Assembly (NCBI GenBank): GCA_044226395.1
Contig: JBGAHD010000007.1
Coordinates: forward strand, 73,825 to 137,824
DNA length: 64,000 nt
Reading direction: 5' to 3'
Source: JBGAHD01 sp044226395
GTDB taxonomy: Bacteria; Pseudomonadota; Gammaproteobacteria; Xanthomonadales; Ahniellaceae
Part shown: positions 56,733-64,000 of the stretch, in pieces
Position numbering within the stretch: position 1 is the stretch's first letter
Layout: each line of letters begins with the position of its first letter
Notes under the pieces: model-generated
Told to the model about the DNA's origin: nothing
Database searches by the model: none
What the model saw: the letters and a program-made list of their open reading frames with translations, nothing else
Program-made: the position numbers and the translations under genes

Positions 56733-57065
56733 ATGGCGATCGAGTTCGAAGGCCGCGTGCTCGCCACCGATGCCGCCGGCTACCTGCGCGATCGCGCCGA
56801 TTGGAGCGAGGCCTTGGCGCAAGAACTCGCGCGCCGCGACGGTCTGATCTTGACCGAGGACCACTGGCAGGTGCTGCGCTTCGTGCGGCAGTACCACGAC
56901 GAGTTCGCGATGACCCCGGGCATGCGCCTGCTGGTGCGTGCCATCGCCAAGCAATTGGGCGAAGATAAGGGCAACAGCCGCTATTTGTACCGGTTGTTTC
57001 CGGACGGTCCGGCCAAGCAAGCCTGTCGTTACGCGGGTCTGCCCAAGCCGGTGAGCTGCATCTAG
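56733..57065 (+). CDS. DsrC/TusE family sulfur carrier with both C-terminal cysteines
   Basis: The 110-residue protein has the DsrC fold (GRVLATDAAGYLRDRADWSEALAQELA; PGMRLLVRAIAK) and a flexible C-terminal arm ending QACRYAGLPKPVSCI. Cys109 is the penultimate residue common to TusE and DsrC. Cys98, ten residues before it, is found in true DsrC proteins but is replaced by another residue in E. coli TusE. The start ATG 56733 is 2 bases past tusB. With tusDCB it accepts persulfide for tRNA 2-thiolation; whether it also serves a dissimilatory role is open. Confidence 0.88.
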   Translation: MAIEFEGRVLATDAAGYLRDRADWSEALAQELARRDGLILTEDHWQVLRFVRQYHDEFAMTPGMRLLVRAIAKQLGEDKGNSRYLYRLFPDGPAKQACRYAGLPKPVSCI

Positions 57066-57101
57066 TCGATTCCCGTGACCTGTGAGCGCGAGCCCGCGAC
57101 C

Positions 57102-57365
57102 ATGAGCGACAAAGTCGAGATCTACACCACCGCGATCTGCCCGTATTGCGTCGCGGCCAAGAACTTCCTGGTCGATCGCGGGCTGAGTTATCAGGAGATC
57201 CGCATCGACACCGACCCCGCGCGCCGCGACGAGATGCTCGCGCGCAGCAAGCAGCGGCGCACCGTGCCGCAAATCTTTGTCAATGACCACCACGTCGGTG
57301 GCTATGACGATCTGGTCGCGCTGCACCGCGCGGGTGGATTGGAAAAGCTGCTGATCGGTTCCTGA
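57102..57365 (+). CDS. grxC: Glutaredoxin 3
   Basis: An 87-residue class I glutaredoxin with CPYC at residues 13-16, TVPQIFVNDHHVGGYDD (the cis-Pro and glutathione-binding motif) and normal length. ATG 57102 gives the standard start. It follows the DsrC gene by 36 bp, so both may be part of a thiol or sulfur group. Confidence 0.92.
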   Translation: MSDKVEIYTTAICPYCVAAKNFLVDRGLSYQEIRIDTDPARRDEMLARSKQRRTVPQIFVNDHHVGGYDDLVALHRAGGLEKLLIGS

Positions 57366-57378
57366 AATCGAGGCCCCC

Positions 57379-57735
57379 ATGAGCGACCGCGTCCGCGAAT
57401 TCACCGATTTTCGAAAGCGCATGAACGAGCGCATCCTCGCCGAGGACAACCAAGTCGTGCGCCGTTTCTTCGCGCTCGACACGCAGACTTACAAGGAGGG
57501 CGCGCTGCCGCTCAAGACCAAGGAAATGCTGGGCCTGGTCGCCTCGATGGTGCTGCGTTGCGACGACTGCATCAGCTATCACGTGGCGCAATGCCGCGAG
57601 GCCGGGGTCAATCGCGAGGAGTTCTTCGAGATCTTCAGCGTGGGCCTGGTGGTGGGCGGTTCGATCGTGATCCCGCATCTGCGCCGGGCCGTGGATTTTC
57701 TCGACCAGCTCGAGGCCGGCGCCGAGGGCGCCTGA
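57379..57735 (+). CDS. Carboxymuconolactone decarboxylase / AhpD-like protein
   Basis: The 118-residue helical protein has the AhpD-type redox signature CDDCISYHV (Cys61, Cys64, His68). AhpD-like members reduce peroxiredoxins or lipoyl groups; CMD members decarboxylate aromatics. The Cys pair and nearby glutaredoxin favour the redox role. It starts 13 bases after grxC. Confidence 0.85.
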   Translation: MSDRVREFTDFRKRMNERILAEDNQVVRRFFALDTQTYKEGALPLKTKEMLGLVASMVLRCDDCISYHVAQCREAGVNREEFFEIFSVGLVVGGSIVIPHLRRAVDFLDQLEAGAEGA

Positions 57736-57859
57736 ACCGGGCGCGACCCGCGTCATTCGTGACCGGGATCAAGGCGGGCAAGGGCGCGCCGGCTAAACTA
57801 TACTCCGCGCCCCGCCGGCCGCGGCCGCGCGCCCTTTTCCCTTTCAAGACCCCGCCCCA

Positions 57860-58864
57860 ATGAGCAAAACCATCGCAGTGATCCGTGGCGACGGCATCGG
57901 CCCGGAGATCATGGACGCCACCTTGCGCGTGCTCGACGCGCTGAAGCTGGATTTGAACTACGACTTCGTCGACGCCGGCATGTCCGCGCAGGAAAAGCAC
58001 GGCGAACTGCTGCCGGCCAAGACGCTCGAGGCCATCGGCCAGCATCGCGTCGCCTTGAAGAGCCCGCTGACCACGCCCGTGGGCGAGGGCTTTACGTCGA
58101 TCAATGTCGAATTGCGCCGTCGTTTCGATCTGTACGCCAACGTGCGCCCGGCGATTTCCTTCCCGGGCACCAAGGCGCGCTACGAGAACATCGACATCAT
58201 CACCGTGCGCGAGAACACCGAAGGCGCTTACGGCGCCGAGGGTCAGACGCTGTCGCCCGATGGCGAGACCGCGCTGTCGCAGATCCGCGTGACGCGTCGC
58301 GGCTCCGAGCGCATCGTGCGCTATGCCTTCGACCTGGCGCGCGCGCTGGGACGCAAGAAGGTCACGGTGGTGCACAAGGCCAACATCATGAAGACGACCT
58401 CGGGCCTGTTCCTGAAGGTCGCGCGCGAGGTCGCGGCGCGTTATCCCGAGATCACCTGCAACGAGATGATCGTCGACAACACCTGCATGCAGATGGTGAT
58501 GAACCCGCATCAGTTCGATGTGATCGTCACCACCAATCTGTTCGGCGACATTCTCTCGGATTTGTGCGCGGGTCTGGTTGGTGGGCTGGGCTTGGCGCCG
58601 GGCGCGAACATCGGCACGGAAGCGGCGATCTTCGAAGCCGTGCACGGCTCCGCGCCGGACATCGCCGGCAAGGGCATCGCCAATCCCTGCGCGTTGCTGT
58701 TGGCCGCGTGCCAGATGCTCGATCACCTGGGTCACCCCGATCAAGCCAAGCGCGTGCGCGATGCCATTCGCGCGACGATGGCGGCCAAGGATCGCGTCAC
58801 GCCCGACATCGGCGGCGCGGGCAATACCTCGAGCTTCGCCGACGCGATCATCTCGCGGCTGTGA
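57860..58864 (+). CDS. NAD-dependent isocitrate dehydrogenase
   Basis: The 334-residue enzyme belongs to the beta-decarboxylating dehydrogenases. RGDGIGPEIM opens it, and SPLTTPVGEGF, NVRPAISFPG, ENTEGAYG and NPHQFDVIVTTNLFGDILSD are visible; the coenzyme region HGSAPDIAGKGIANP is of the NAD type rather than the NADP form of E. coli Icd. It converts isocitrate to 2-oxoglutarate in the TCA cycle. A terminator follows. Confidence 0.9.
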   Translation: MSKTIAVIRGDGIGPEIMDATLRVLDALKLDLNYDFVDAGMSAQEKHGELLPAKTLEAIGQHRVALKSPLTTPVGEGFTSINVELRRRFDLYANVRPAISFPGTKARYENIDIITVRENTEGAYGAEGQTLSPDGETALSQIRVTRRGSERIVRYAFDLARALGRKKVTVVHKANIMKTTSGLFLKVAREVAARYPEITCNEMIVDNTCMQMVMNPHQFDVIVTTNLFGDILSDLCAGLVGGLGLAPGANIGTEAAIFEAVHGSAPDIAGKGIANPCALLLAACQMLDHLGHPDQAKRVRDAIRATMAAKDRVTPDIGGAGNTSSFADAIISRL

Positions 58865-58904
58865 TCGAACGTCGCGGCGCCTTCGCGTCGCGAGCGCTTC
58901 AAAT

Positions 58905-58938
58905 GAAAACGCCCGCTTCTCGCGAAGCGGGCGTTTTC
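58905..58938. terminator. Bidirectional terminator between isocitrate dehydrogenase and the metalloprotease gene
   Basis: A 15-bp perfect stem GAAAACGCCCGCTTC / GAAGCGGGCGTTTTC with loop TCGC. T tracts on both strands make it functional for both convergent genes. Confidence 0.9.
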
Positions 58939-58957
58939 GTTACTGCATGTCGCGCGA

Positions 58958-61270
58958 TCAGGGTTGCGGCAGGCTCAACAACACCAGCGGGCTGTTGCTG
59001 CGCGTGAAGTTGCCATTCGGCGCGCGCTGATAGTTGACGTTGAACGAGGTTTGATTGCCCGCGTTCGCGTTCTGACTTACCGCATTGAGCGTGAAGCGGA
59101 TCGTGCCCGCCTGCACGTCGTCGTACTGACCGGCCTGCACGTTCGCGGGCACGGCGCAGGTGCGGCAATAGCCGCGACGCTCGAACAGCGGATAGTCCTG
59201 ACCCGAGACGAAGTTGGCCGTCTGCATGAAGGCCCAGCGGCCGTTGCCTTGCGCGTCCGGGTAGTAGATCAAGGCGCCGAGGCCCTTGGTCTGACCGGCC
59301 TGGAAACTCAGGAAATCGAAACCCCAGCCCTGATCCTGCGGGCCCGAATACCACGCGCCCGTGTAGTCGGGCGTGGGACGCAGGCTCTCGGGAATCACGG
59401 CCTGCAGGCACCACTGTTGATTGCGATCGGCGCCGAGCGACCAGGTCATCACCGCGAGCGGACTCGAGGTATCGCGACCCTTGCCATCGCGACAGGCATT
59501 GGCGAACTGCGATTGATTGAAGTCCAGGCGCACGTCGCCGTCGAACGCCGGATCGGGCGTCTGCGGCGGATTGCCGGCGGCGTTGTACTTGTAGCGCACC
59601 AGACTGTCGCCGTTGGCGTTCTTCGAAGGCACGAACACGCCGTCGAGGAACTGACCGATGGCGATGTAGAACTCGGGCGCGCCGTTGGCGTCGTAGGTGT
59701 AGAAAATCAGGTAATACAAGTTATCGAGCACACGGCCGAAGTTGATGCCGTGGCCGGGATGCGCGGGGTCGAAGTATTGCGTCGGACGCGCGCTGCCGTT
59801 GTTGGGCGCGGCGCGCGGCAAGGTGCTCCAGCCGACCGCGTTCAACATCGGCGCGGCCAGGCCCAAGGTGCGCGGCGCGCCGCCGATCTGCGGCAGCATC
59901 AGCGAATTGGCGACCGAGGCATTGGCGATGTGCGACAACGTCGAGCCCGGTTGGATCGGATCAGGCGCGTACAAACGCACGAAGCTGTCCGGCGCGCCTT
60001 GGCCGAAGTAGGGATTGCGCGGCGAATCGACCGCTTCCGCTTCGTTCCAGCGCAGATTCGAGATTGACGCCAGCGCGGTCGCGCGATCGGCGTTGCTGCC
60101 GGACAGGAAGGGCACGACTGGCACGGGAAAGACCACGCCGTCATCGCGCACGTGCACGATGTTGGCGTCATAGATGTCGTCGAAGCCTTCGAAGCGCGCG
60201 CCGACCGGATCGCTGCCGCCACGCACGTTGACCAGACCCACGAAGCCCAGGCCATGCGTGATCTCGTGCATCGCCACGGCGATGAAATCAGTGTCGAGTG
60301 CCGGCGATTGCGTGGTGAAGCCGTACCAGAAGCCGCGATCGCCGAGCGCCGCCGAGGTGTCGATCTGATCGTTGAAGGTCGCGCGAATGTCGTAGACCGC
60401 GCACGAACCGCCGATCAAGCCGCACAGACGCGCGCCCGCGAGCTTGGTCGCCGGCGCCGAGGCATACCACGTGTAATTGCGCGGCAGGAATTGATTGAAG
60501 TTCGGCGCTTCCACGGTCTGTCCGCCGCTGGTGAACGTGTCGGGCGCCTTGTCATTGCGCAGCAAGAAGCGCGGACCGGCCTGCGCGAGCGTCACCGAAT
60601 TGCCGGTGCCGAGATTGTCCCAGCACGCTTGCACGCGAATCGGCACGGGGCTCTTGAGTTCTTCGGACAGCAGGCGCGCGGCTTCGCGCAAGGCGTTCTG
60701 ACGCTGCTGACCCACGGTCGTGCCGTTGTTGCCGCCCGCGGCGCCACGCGAGGTGCTGTCATTCCAGGGCGCGGTGTTGCAACCGCCGGAAGCATCGTCG
60801 GTGACGACTTCGATGGGAACGCCGCCGGGTTCGCTCGTCGACGTCGTCGCGGTGAGCGTGACATTGGCCTGCGTGCCGAAATTCATCACCAGCACGTACC
60901 AGCGACCCGCGCGCACGGGCTGCACGTTGGACTTGCTGATCGCGATGCTCTCGGCGCCCTCGCCACTTTGCGAGTAGTAGTGCGCCAGTTCGAGCAGATA
61001 GCTCGGCGCGGGCAGCAGACCGTCGACGGTGTCGGGGAATGGGCTGCCATAGCGCAGGGCGATGTCGATGTCCTGACCGCCCGCGGCGCTCGCGGCGATG
61101 CGCAATTGCGCGTCGTTGCCGGTCACGTCGACGTAATAGGTGTTGGTGAACGAGTTGCCCGGCATCGAGAACGCGCGCGGCGTGCCGCTTTGCAAGGCAA
61201 TGGTCGGTTCGGCGTGGGCTTGACCAACGAACGCGCCGAGCGCGAGAAGGGCGGCGAAGAGTCGTTTCAT
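58958..61270 (-). CDS. Secreted HExxH zinc-dependent protease-like protein
   Basis: The 770-residue protein has a signal peptide (about 1-19). A PPC-like beta domain (about 30-140; GQDIDIALRYGSPFP) precedes a metzincin-like region with HEITHGLGF (His335, Glu336, His339) and a Gly after it, but no clear third ligand. Cys pairs (CGLIGGSCAV, CRTC) suggest disulfides. The C-terminal ~200 residues (ARPTQYFDPAHPGHGINF; GAWYSGPQDQGWGFDF) form two similar beta units found in related secreted proteins of Lysobacterales. The substrate is unknown. It is encoded 1 base past the stop of the upstream small gene. Confidence 0.8.
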   Translation of the reverse strand: MKRLFAALLALGAFVGQAHAEPTIALQSGTPRAFSMPGNSFTNTYYVDVTGNDAQLRIAASAAGGQDIDIALRYGSPFPDTVDGLLPAPSYLLELAHYYSQSGEGAESIAISKSNVQPVRAGRWYVLVMNFGTQANVTLTATTSTSEPGGVPIEVVTDDASGGCNTAPWNDSTSRGAAGGNNGTTVGQQRQNALREAARLLSEELKSPVPIRVQACWDNLGTGNSVTLAQAGPRFLLRNDKAPDTFTSGGQTVEAPNFNQFLPRNYTWYASAPATKLAGARLCGLIGGSCAVYDIRATFNDQIDTSAALGDRGFWYGFTTQSPALDTDFIAVAMHEITHGLGFVGLVNVRGGSDPVGARFEGFDDIYDANIVHVRDDGVVFPVPVVPFLSGSNADRATALASISNLRWNEAEAVDSPRNPYFGQGAPDSFVRLYAPDPIQPGSTLSHIANASVANSLMLPQIGGAPRTLGLAAPMLNAVGWSTLPRAAPNNGSARPTQYFDPAHPGHGINFGRVLDNLYYLIFYTYDANGAPEFYIAIGQFLDGVFVPSKNANGDSLVRYKYNAAGNPPQTPDPAFDGDVRLDFNQSQFANACRDGKGRDTSSPLAVMTWSLGADRNQQWCLQAVIPESLRPTPDYTGAWYSGPQDQGWGFDFLSFQAGQTKGLGALIYYPDAQGNGRWAFMQTANFVSGQDYPLFERRGYCRTCAVPANVQAGQYDDVQAGTIRFTLNAVSQNANAGNQTSFNVNYQRAPNGNFTRSNSPLVLLSLPQP

Positions 61271-61271
61271 C

Positions 61272-61568
61272 TCAACGCTCCCGCTGCGCCGAACGACGCG
61301 CCTCGAGGGCGGCGGCGTATTCGGGATTGGGTTCGTCGTGGCACTCCACGCGCAACTGACCATCGGCGCCGAGCGTGGCGGTGATGGTGTTGAGCTCGCG
61401 CGGCGGCATGGCGTTGTTGAGCACGGGCTTGCTCGCGACGGCGCCAGTTTTTTCGGCGCCCAACGGCAGGAATTTCGGGGTGGTCGCCGCGTCATCGGCG
61501 GCGCTCGCGATCGGCGCGGCGCCGATCAGCGCGAGCACGGCGAGCAGGTGTGGCGTCTTGATCATCAT
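61272..61568 (-). CDS. Small secreted protein preceding the metalloprotease gene
   Basis: 98 residues with a signal peptide (about 1-23, cut near ASA), a short mature part and an acidic/charged end (CHDEPNPEYAAALEARRSAQRER) with a single Cys. I do not recognise the family. Its TGA is 1 base before the metalloprotease ATG, so they are one operon; a role as chaperone or inhibitor of the protease is speculation. ATG 61565 (MIKT) is an alternative start. Confidence 0.65.
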   Translation of the reverse strand: MMIKTPHLLAVLALIGAAPIASAADDAATTPKFLPLGAEKTGAVASKPVLNNAMPPRELNTITATLGADGQLRVECHDEPNPEYAAALEARRSAQRER

Positions 61569-61627
61569 CGTCTTCCTGAACGACTGCGTGGTGCGTACTA
61601 GTGTCGCATACGCGGGATTAAGGATTT

Positions 61628-62470
61628 CTAGCGAGACCGGGCGCGCGGCCGCGGCGCCAGATGATCCGGCACCGAGACCGCGCCGCGCCCGGGCCGATAG
61701 GCATGGGTCAGCGCGTTCTGCAGATAAGCGATGGCGCTGGCGACCGCGTCGACGCGCGTCGCGCCATGCGCCAGATGCGCGGCGATCGCGGCGGCGAGCG
61801 TGCAGCCCGTGCCGTGACCGGCGATCTTCAAACGCGCATGACGGAACACGCGATGCGTGTCGGCATCGAGATAGTGATCGGCGATCGCGCCACGCGCCAA
61901 ATGCCCGCCCTTGAGCACGACCGAACGCGGGCCGCGCGCCAACAGATCCGCGGCCGCCGCGCGCATGTCGGCGCTGGTCGCGACTTCGCGACCGAGCAGC
62001 AGCGAGGCCTCGGGCAGATTCGGCGTAAGCACTTCGGTCAGCGGCATCAGGTGATCGACCAAGGCGCTGACCGCGTCGGCCGCGAGCAGACGCGCGCCGC
62101 TCGACGCGATCATCACCGGATCGAGCACCACGCGCGGCGCGCCCTGCCGACGCAACGCGCGCGCCACGCAGCGCACGATGGCGGCATTGCCGAGCATGCC
62201 GATCTTCACCGCGCCGATCGCGAAATCATCGAACAGCGCGTCGATCTGCGCCTCGATCACCTTCAGCGGCACCGCATGCACGGCGGTGACGGCGCGCGTG
62301 TTCTGCGCCGTGATCGCGGTGATCGCGGAAAGGCCGTGCACGCCGAGCGCGGCGAAGGTCTTCAGATCGGCCTGGATGCCAGCGCCGCCGCCGGAGTCCG
62401 AACCGGCGATGGTTAAGGCGATCGGGCGGATCGCCGGGAGACGCTCGGGGCTGTTGCGTTTGCGAGACAT
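61628..62470 (-). CDS. thiD: Hydroxymethylpyrimidine/phosphomethylpyrimidine kinase
   Basis: The 280-residue ribokinase-fold enzyme phosphorylates HMP twice for thiamine synthesis. Motifs are TIAGSDSGGGAGIQADLKTF near the start, KIGMLGN, VLDPVMIASSGARLL and GHGTGCTLAAAIAA with the catalytic Asp region replaced by the usual Cys of ThiD. I use ATG 62470; the longer frame to 62674 crosses the divergent gene. No TPP riboswitch is visible upstream. Confidence 0.92.
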   Translation of the reverse strand: MSRKRNSPERLPAIRPIALTIAGSDSGGGAGIQADLKTFAALGVHGLSAITAITAQNTRAVTAVHAVPLKVIEAQIDALFDDFAIGAVKIGMLGNAAIVRCVARALRRQGAPRVVLDPVMIASSGARLLAADAVSALVDHLMPLTEVLTPNLPEASLLLGREVATSADMRAAAADLLARGPRSVVLKGGHLARGAIADHYLDADTHRVFRHARLKIAGHGTGCTLAAAIAAHLAHGATRVDAVASAIAYLQNALTHAYRPGRGAVSVPDHLAPRPRARSR

Positions 62471-62524
62471 GGCGAGAAATCCAATAAAAATGCGCTCGGG
62501 AGGCGAATTCTGCCCGTTCATACA

Positions 62525-62553
62525 TTGACACGGTGTTGTTTTTTGCTCACCAT
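62525..62553 (+). promoter_or_regulatory. Possible sigma-70 promoter for the outer-membrane protein gene
   Basis: TTGACA at 62525-62530 is a perfect -35 box; a 17-base spacer leads to CACCAT, a weak -10 (3 of 6). It lies 42 bp before ATG 62595 in an AT-richer divergent region shared with thiD. Confidence 0.3.
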
Positions 62554-62594
62554 GTGTCGCGTAACCAACATGGGGACCCGGGGACCGTCCGAAC

Positions 62595-63731
62595 ATGTCA
62601 GTCGAGACACGCCCATTGGCCAAAGCTATCGCATGCGTGGTCGCGCTGACCGCCTCGGGCTGGGCCTGCGCCAATGAAGACGCGCTGGGTGCGTGGCGTC
62701 AATACGCGACGCAATCGATCAAGCCGAATTTCGAATGGGCCGCGGCCGAAGTGCCGGCCAATGCGATCGAGCCGACCGTGTTCAACGCGGCCATGCTCGC
62801 GCGCCAGCAGGCGCTGCCCAACGTCAAGTTCTTCGATCTGGATTCCCGTGGCGTGTTCAAGCTGTCGCTGGCGCAAACGCGCCTGGGCGACGGCGCGCGC
62901 GGCGAGCGTGACGCGCTGGCCGGCAGCAACACCGCCGCGCTGAGTTCGGGTTTTGGTATCGAGCGCACCTTGATCGCGCCGTCCGTGTCGGGCCGTTTCG
63001 GCGAGGGCACGGTGTCGGGCGCGGTGGTGTTCGCGCATCAGCAGTTCGCCAGTTGGGGCATGGGCGCGTCGCTCAACGACGGCGCCATCAACGCGCAGTA
63101 CAACGAGCGTTCGTCCGGTTCGGGCGTGCGGCTGCAATACGAGCGCCCCCTGAGCGATCGCTTGAATGTCAGCGTGGCCTATCAGTCCAAGGTCAACATG
63201 GACGCGTTCCAGGCCTATCGCGGCGTGTATTCCGATCCGGGCGATTTCGACATGCCCTCGATCACCAGCGTCGGCTTCGGCTGGCGCGCGAGCGATCGTT
63301 CGACCTTGGGCATCGGCTATTCGCGTCTGGGTTACAGCGAAATCAACACCTTCACCAGTTCGTCGCTGCCGACGCGCCTGCTGGCGCTGCTGGGTGACGG
63401 CACCTCGCCGGTGTTCGCTTGGCGTGACCTGGACGTGATCAGCGCGAGCTGGCAGTGGCGTCCGACCACGCGCGACGAGCTGACCGTGCGCTACACCACG
63501 CAGCAGCAGCCCGAGCCGACGTCGCGCTTGCTGTTCAACGCGCTGCGCGACGAATTCACCGACAACAACTTTGCTCTGGATTACCGCCACGACTTCAAGC
63601 GCATGGGCAGCTTGCGCTTGAGCGCGAGCTACGCGCCGGCGCAGTACTTCCTGGGCAATCTCTCGTATGACAACCGCGACGCGACCGGCGACCAGGTCGA
63701 GGTCGAGGCGATGTGGTCACTCGCGTTTTGA
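62595..63731 (+). CDS. Outer-membrane beta-barrel protein (hypothetical)
   Basis: The 378-residue protein has a signal peptide (about 1-26, cut after ACA), alternating hydrophobic strands throughout, and ends in WSLAF, the terminal aromatic needed by the BAM complex. Segments such as SVGFGWRASDRSTLGIGYSRLGYSEI and FALDYRHDFKRMGSLRLSASYAPA resemble FadL/OmpP1-type barrels, but no FadL signature is complete. The transported compound is unknown. A terminator follows the gene. Confidence 0.75.
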   Translation: MSVETRPLAKAIACVVALTASGWACANEDALGAWRQYATQSIKPNFEWAAAEVPANAIEPTVFNAAMLARQQALPNVKFFDLDSRGVFKLSLAQTRLGDGARGERDALAGSNTAALSSGFGIERTLIAPSVSGRFGEGTVSGAVVFAHQQFASWGMGASLNDGAINAQYNERSSGSGVRLQYERPLSDRLNVSVAYQSKVNMDAFQAYRGVYSDPGDFDMPSITSVGFGWRASDRSTLGIGYSRLGYSEINTFTSSSLPTRLLALLGDGTSPVFAWRDLDVISASWQWRPTTRDELTVRYTTQQQPEPTSRLLFNALRDEFTDNNFALDYRHDFKRMGSLRLSASYAPAQYFLGNLSYDNRDATGDQVEVEAMWSLAF

Positions 63732-63759
63732 ACACTCTCCAGCTTCAGGGCATATATTG

Positions 63760-63787
63760 AGGGCTCCTTCGGGAGCCCTACTTTTTT
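63760..63787 (+). terminator. Intrinsic terminator after the beta-barrel gene
   Basis: AGGGCTCC / GGAGCCCT stem with loop TTCG is followed by ACTTTTTT. A clear Rho-independent terminator. Confidence 0.92.
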
Positions 63788-63970
63788 CTGCCTGTTGAGT
63801 CGACCCGCGGAGACTCCGCATCGCGTCGACGAGAGTCTCTCCCTTCGAAGCAGTCTTTCCTCGAACATGGCGCGCGACAATGCGTATGCGCGTGGACGGC
63901 CTCGCCGCTCGTCACCGCTGATCTCTCCTGATGATGCGACTCGAATCGAGTCGCGCGTCGCGCGCGCCGA

Positions 63971-64000
63971 CTAAGCGACGCGCGCGATGACCTGGGTCCG
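63971..64000 (-). CDS. C-terminal end of an unidentified gene entering from the right edge
   Basis: On the minus strand the last nine codons before a TAG (63971-63973) read RTQVIARVA. This fits the tail of a gene running in from the right edge, but 27 coding bases are too few to name it or be sure it is coding. The 213 bp from the terminator to the edge otherwise hold only a 35-codon plus frame (63867-63974) that I do not support. Confidence 0.25.
   Translation of the reverse strand, partial: RTQVIARVA

Noticed and set aside
62471..62594. TPP riboswitch in front of thiD
   Set aside because: The conserved CTGAGA and the ACCTGATCTGG-type segments are absent in the 124-bp region.
63867..63974. 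35-codon plus frame at the right end
   Set aside because: Very short, Arg-rich and without a ribosome binding site; no support beyond being open.

Overview
The window reads as about 64 kb of chromosome from a GC-rich gammaproteobacterium, most likely of the Lysobacterales (Xanthomonadales), perhaps near Rhodanobacteraceae. This rests on the very high GC at third codon positions, many GTG starts and GTGA overlaps, a DUF2007 'pathogenicity-like' gene beside tesB, delta-60 repeat and HExxHGLGF secreted proteins, and the phoB-phoR-ppk-ppx cluster. The taxon is inferred; there is no rRNA here. I see no CRISPR array, insertion sequence or prophage.

Layout. 1-4570 differs from the rest in base and codon use. 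It carries a SIR2-DUF4020 antiphage-type gene whose C-terminal part lies in another reading frame, and it abuts the 3' end of a tRNA-Arg(TCG), so it looks like the edge of a defence or genomic island. 4571-17713 is ordinary chromosome: amino-acid racemase, exo/endonuclease-phosphatase, Bpt, a large M16 peptidase, DUF2007, TesB, an amidase, a MOSC protein, an esterase, RlmKL, a delta-60 repeat protein and a Tyr-rich secreted protein. 17894-26997 holds a phospholipid methyltransferase, a potFGHI-type polyamine importer whose binding protein is a lipoprotein, mfd and a GNAT. 27167-29902 has a VOC protein, an AraC regulator, a CDF cation transporter and a Cys-containing secreted protein.

29996-37180 is a minus-strand membrane-lipid operon: desaturase, FAD oxidoreductase, DUF1365, CFA synthase, DUF2878, DUF1295 and a second methyltransferase resembling plant coclaurine N-methyltransferases, preceded by an OsmC protein. 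37270-44627 has an RsuA-family pseudouridine synthase, an SRPBCC/GyrI-like protein, a GldA-GldF-GldG-like exporter with a DUF4340 partner, and a DUF423 protein. 44812-47667 is a penicillin-acylase-family hydrolase.

The intergenic region 47668-48212 is packed with nested inverted repeats, including an almost perfectly paired three-way junction with two TCCC-capped arms. Downstream are ppx, ppk, phoR and phoB (phosphate sensing and polyphosphate), a BepA-like M48 protease, a tusDCB-dsrC sulfur relay set with glutaredoxin and an AhpD-like protein, NAD-dependent isocitrate dehydrogenase, a secreted metalloprotease with a small partner, thiD and an outer-membrane beta-barrel protein. The observations most worth following are the broken SIR2-DUF4020 locus at the tRNA, the 47.7-48.05 kb repeat cluster, the CNMT-like lipid operon and the two-cysteine DsrC.
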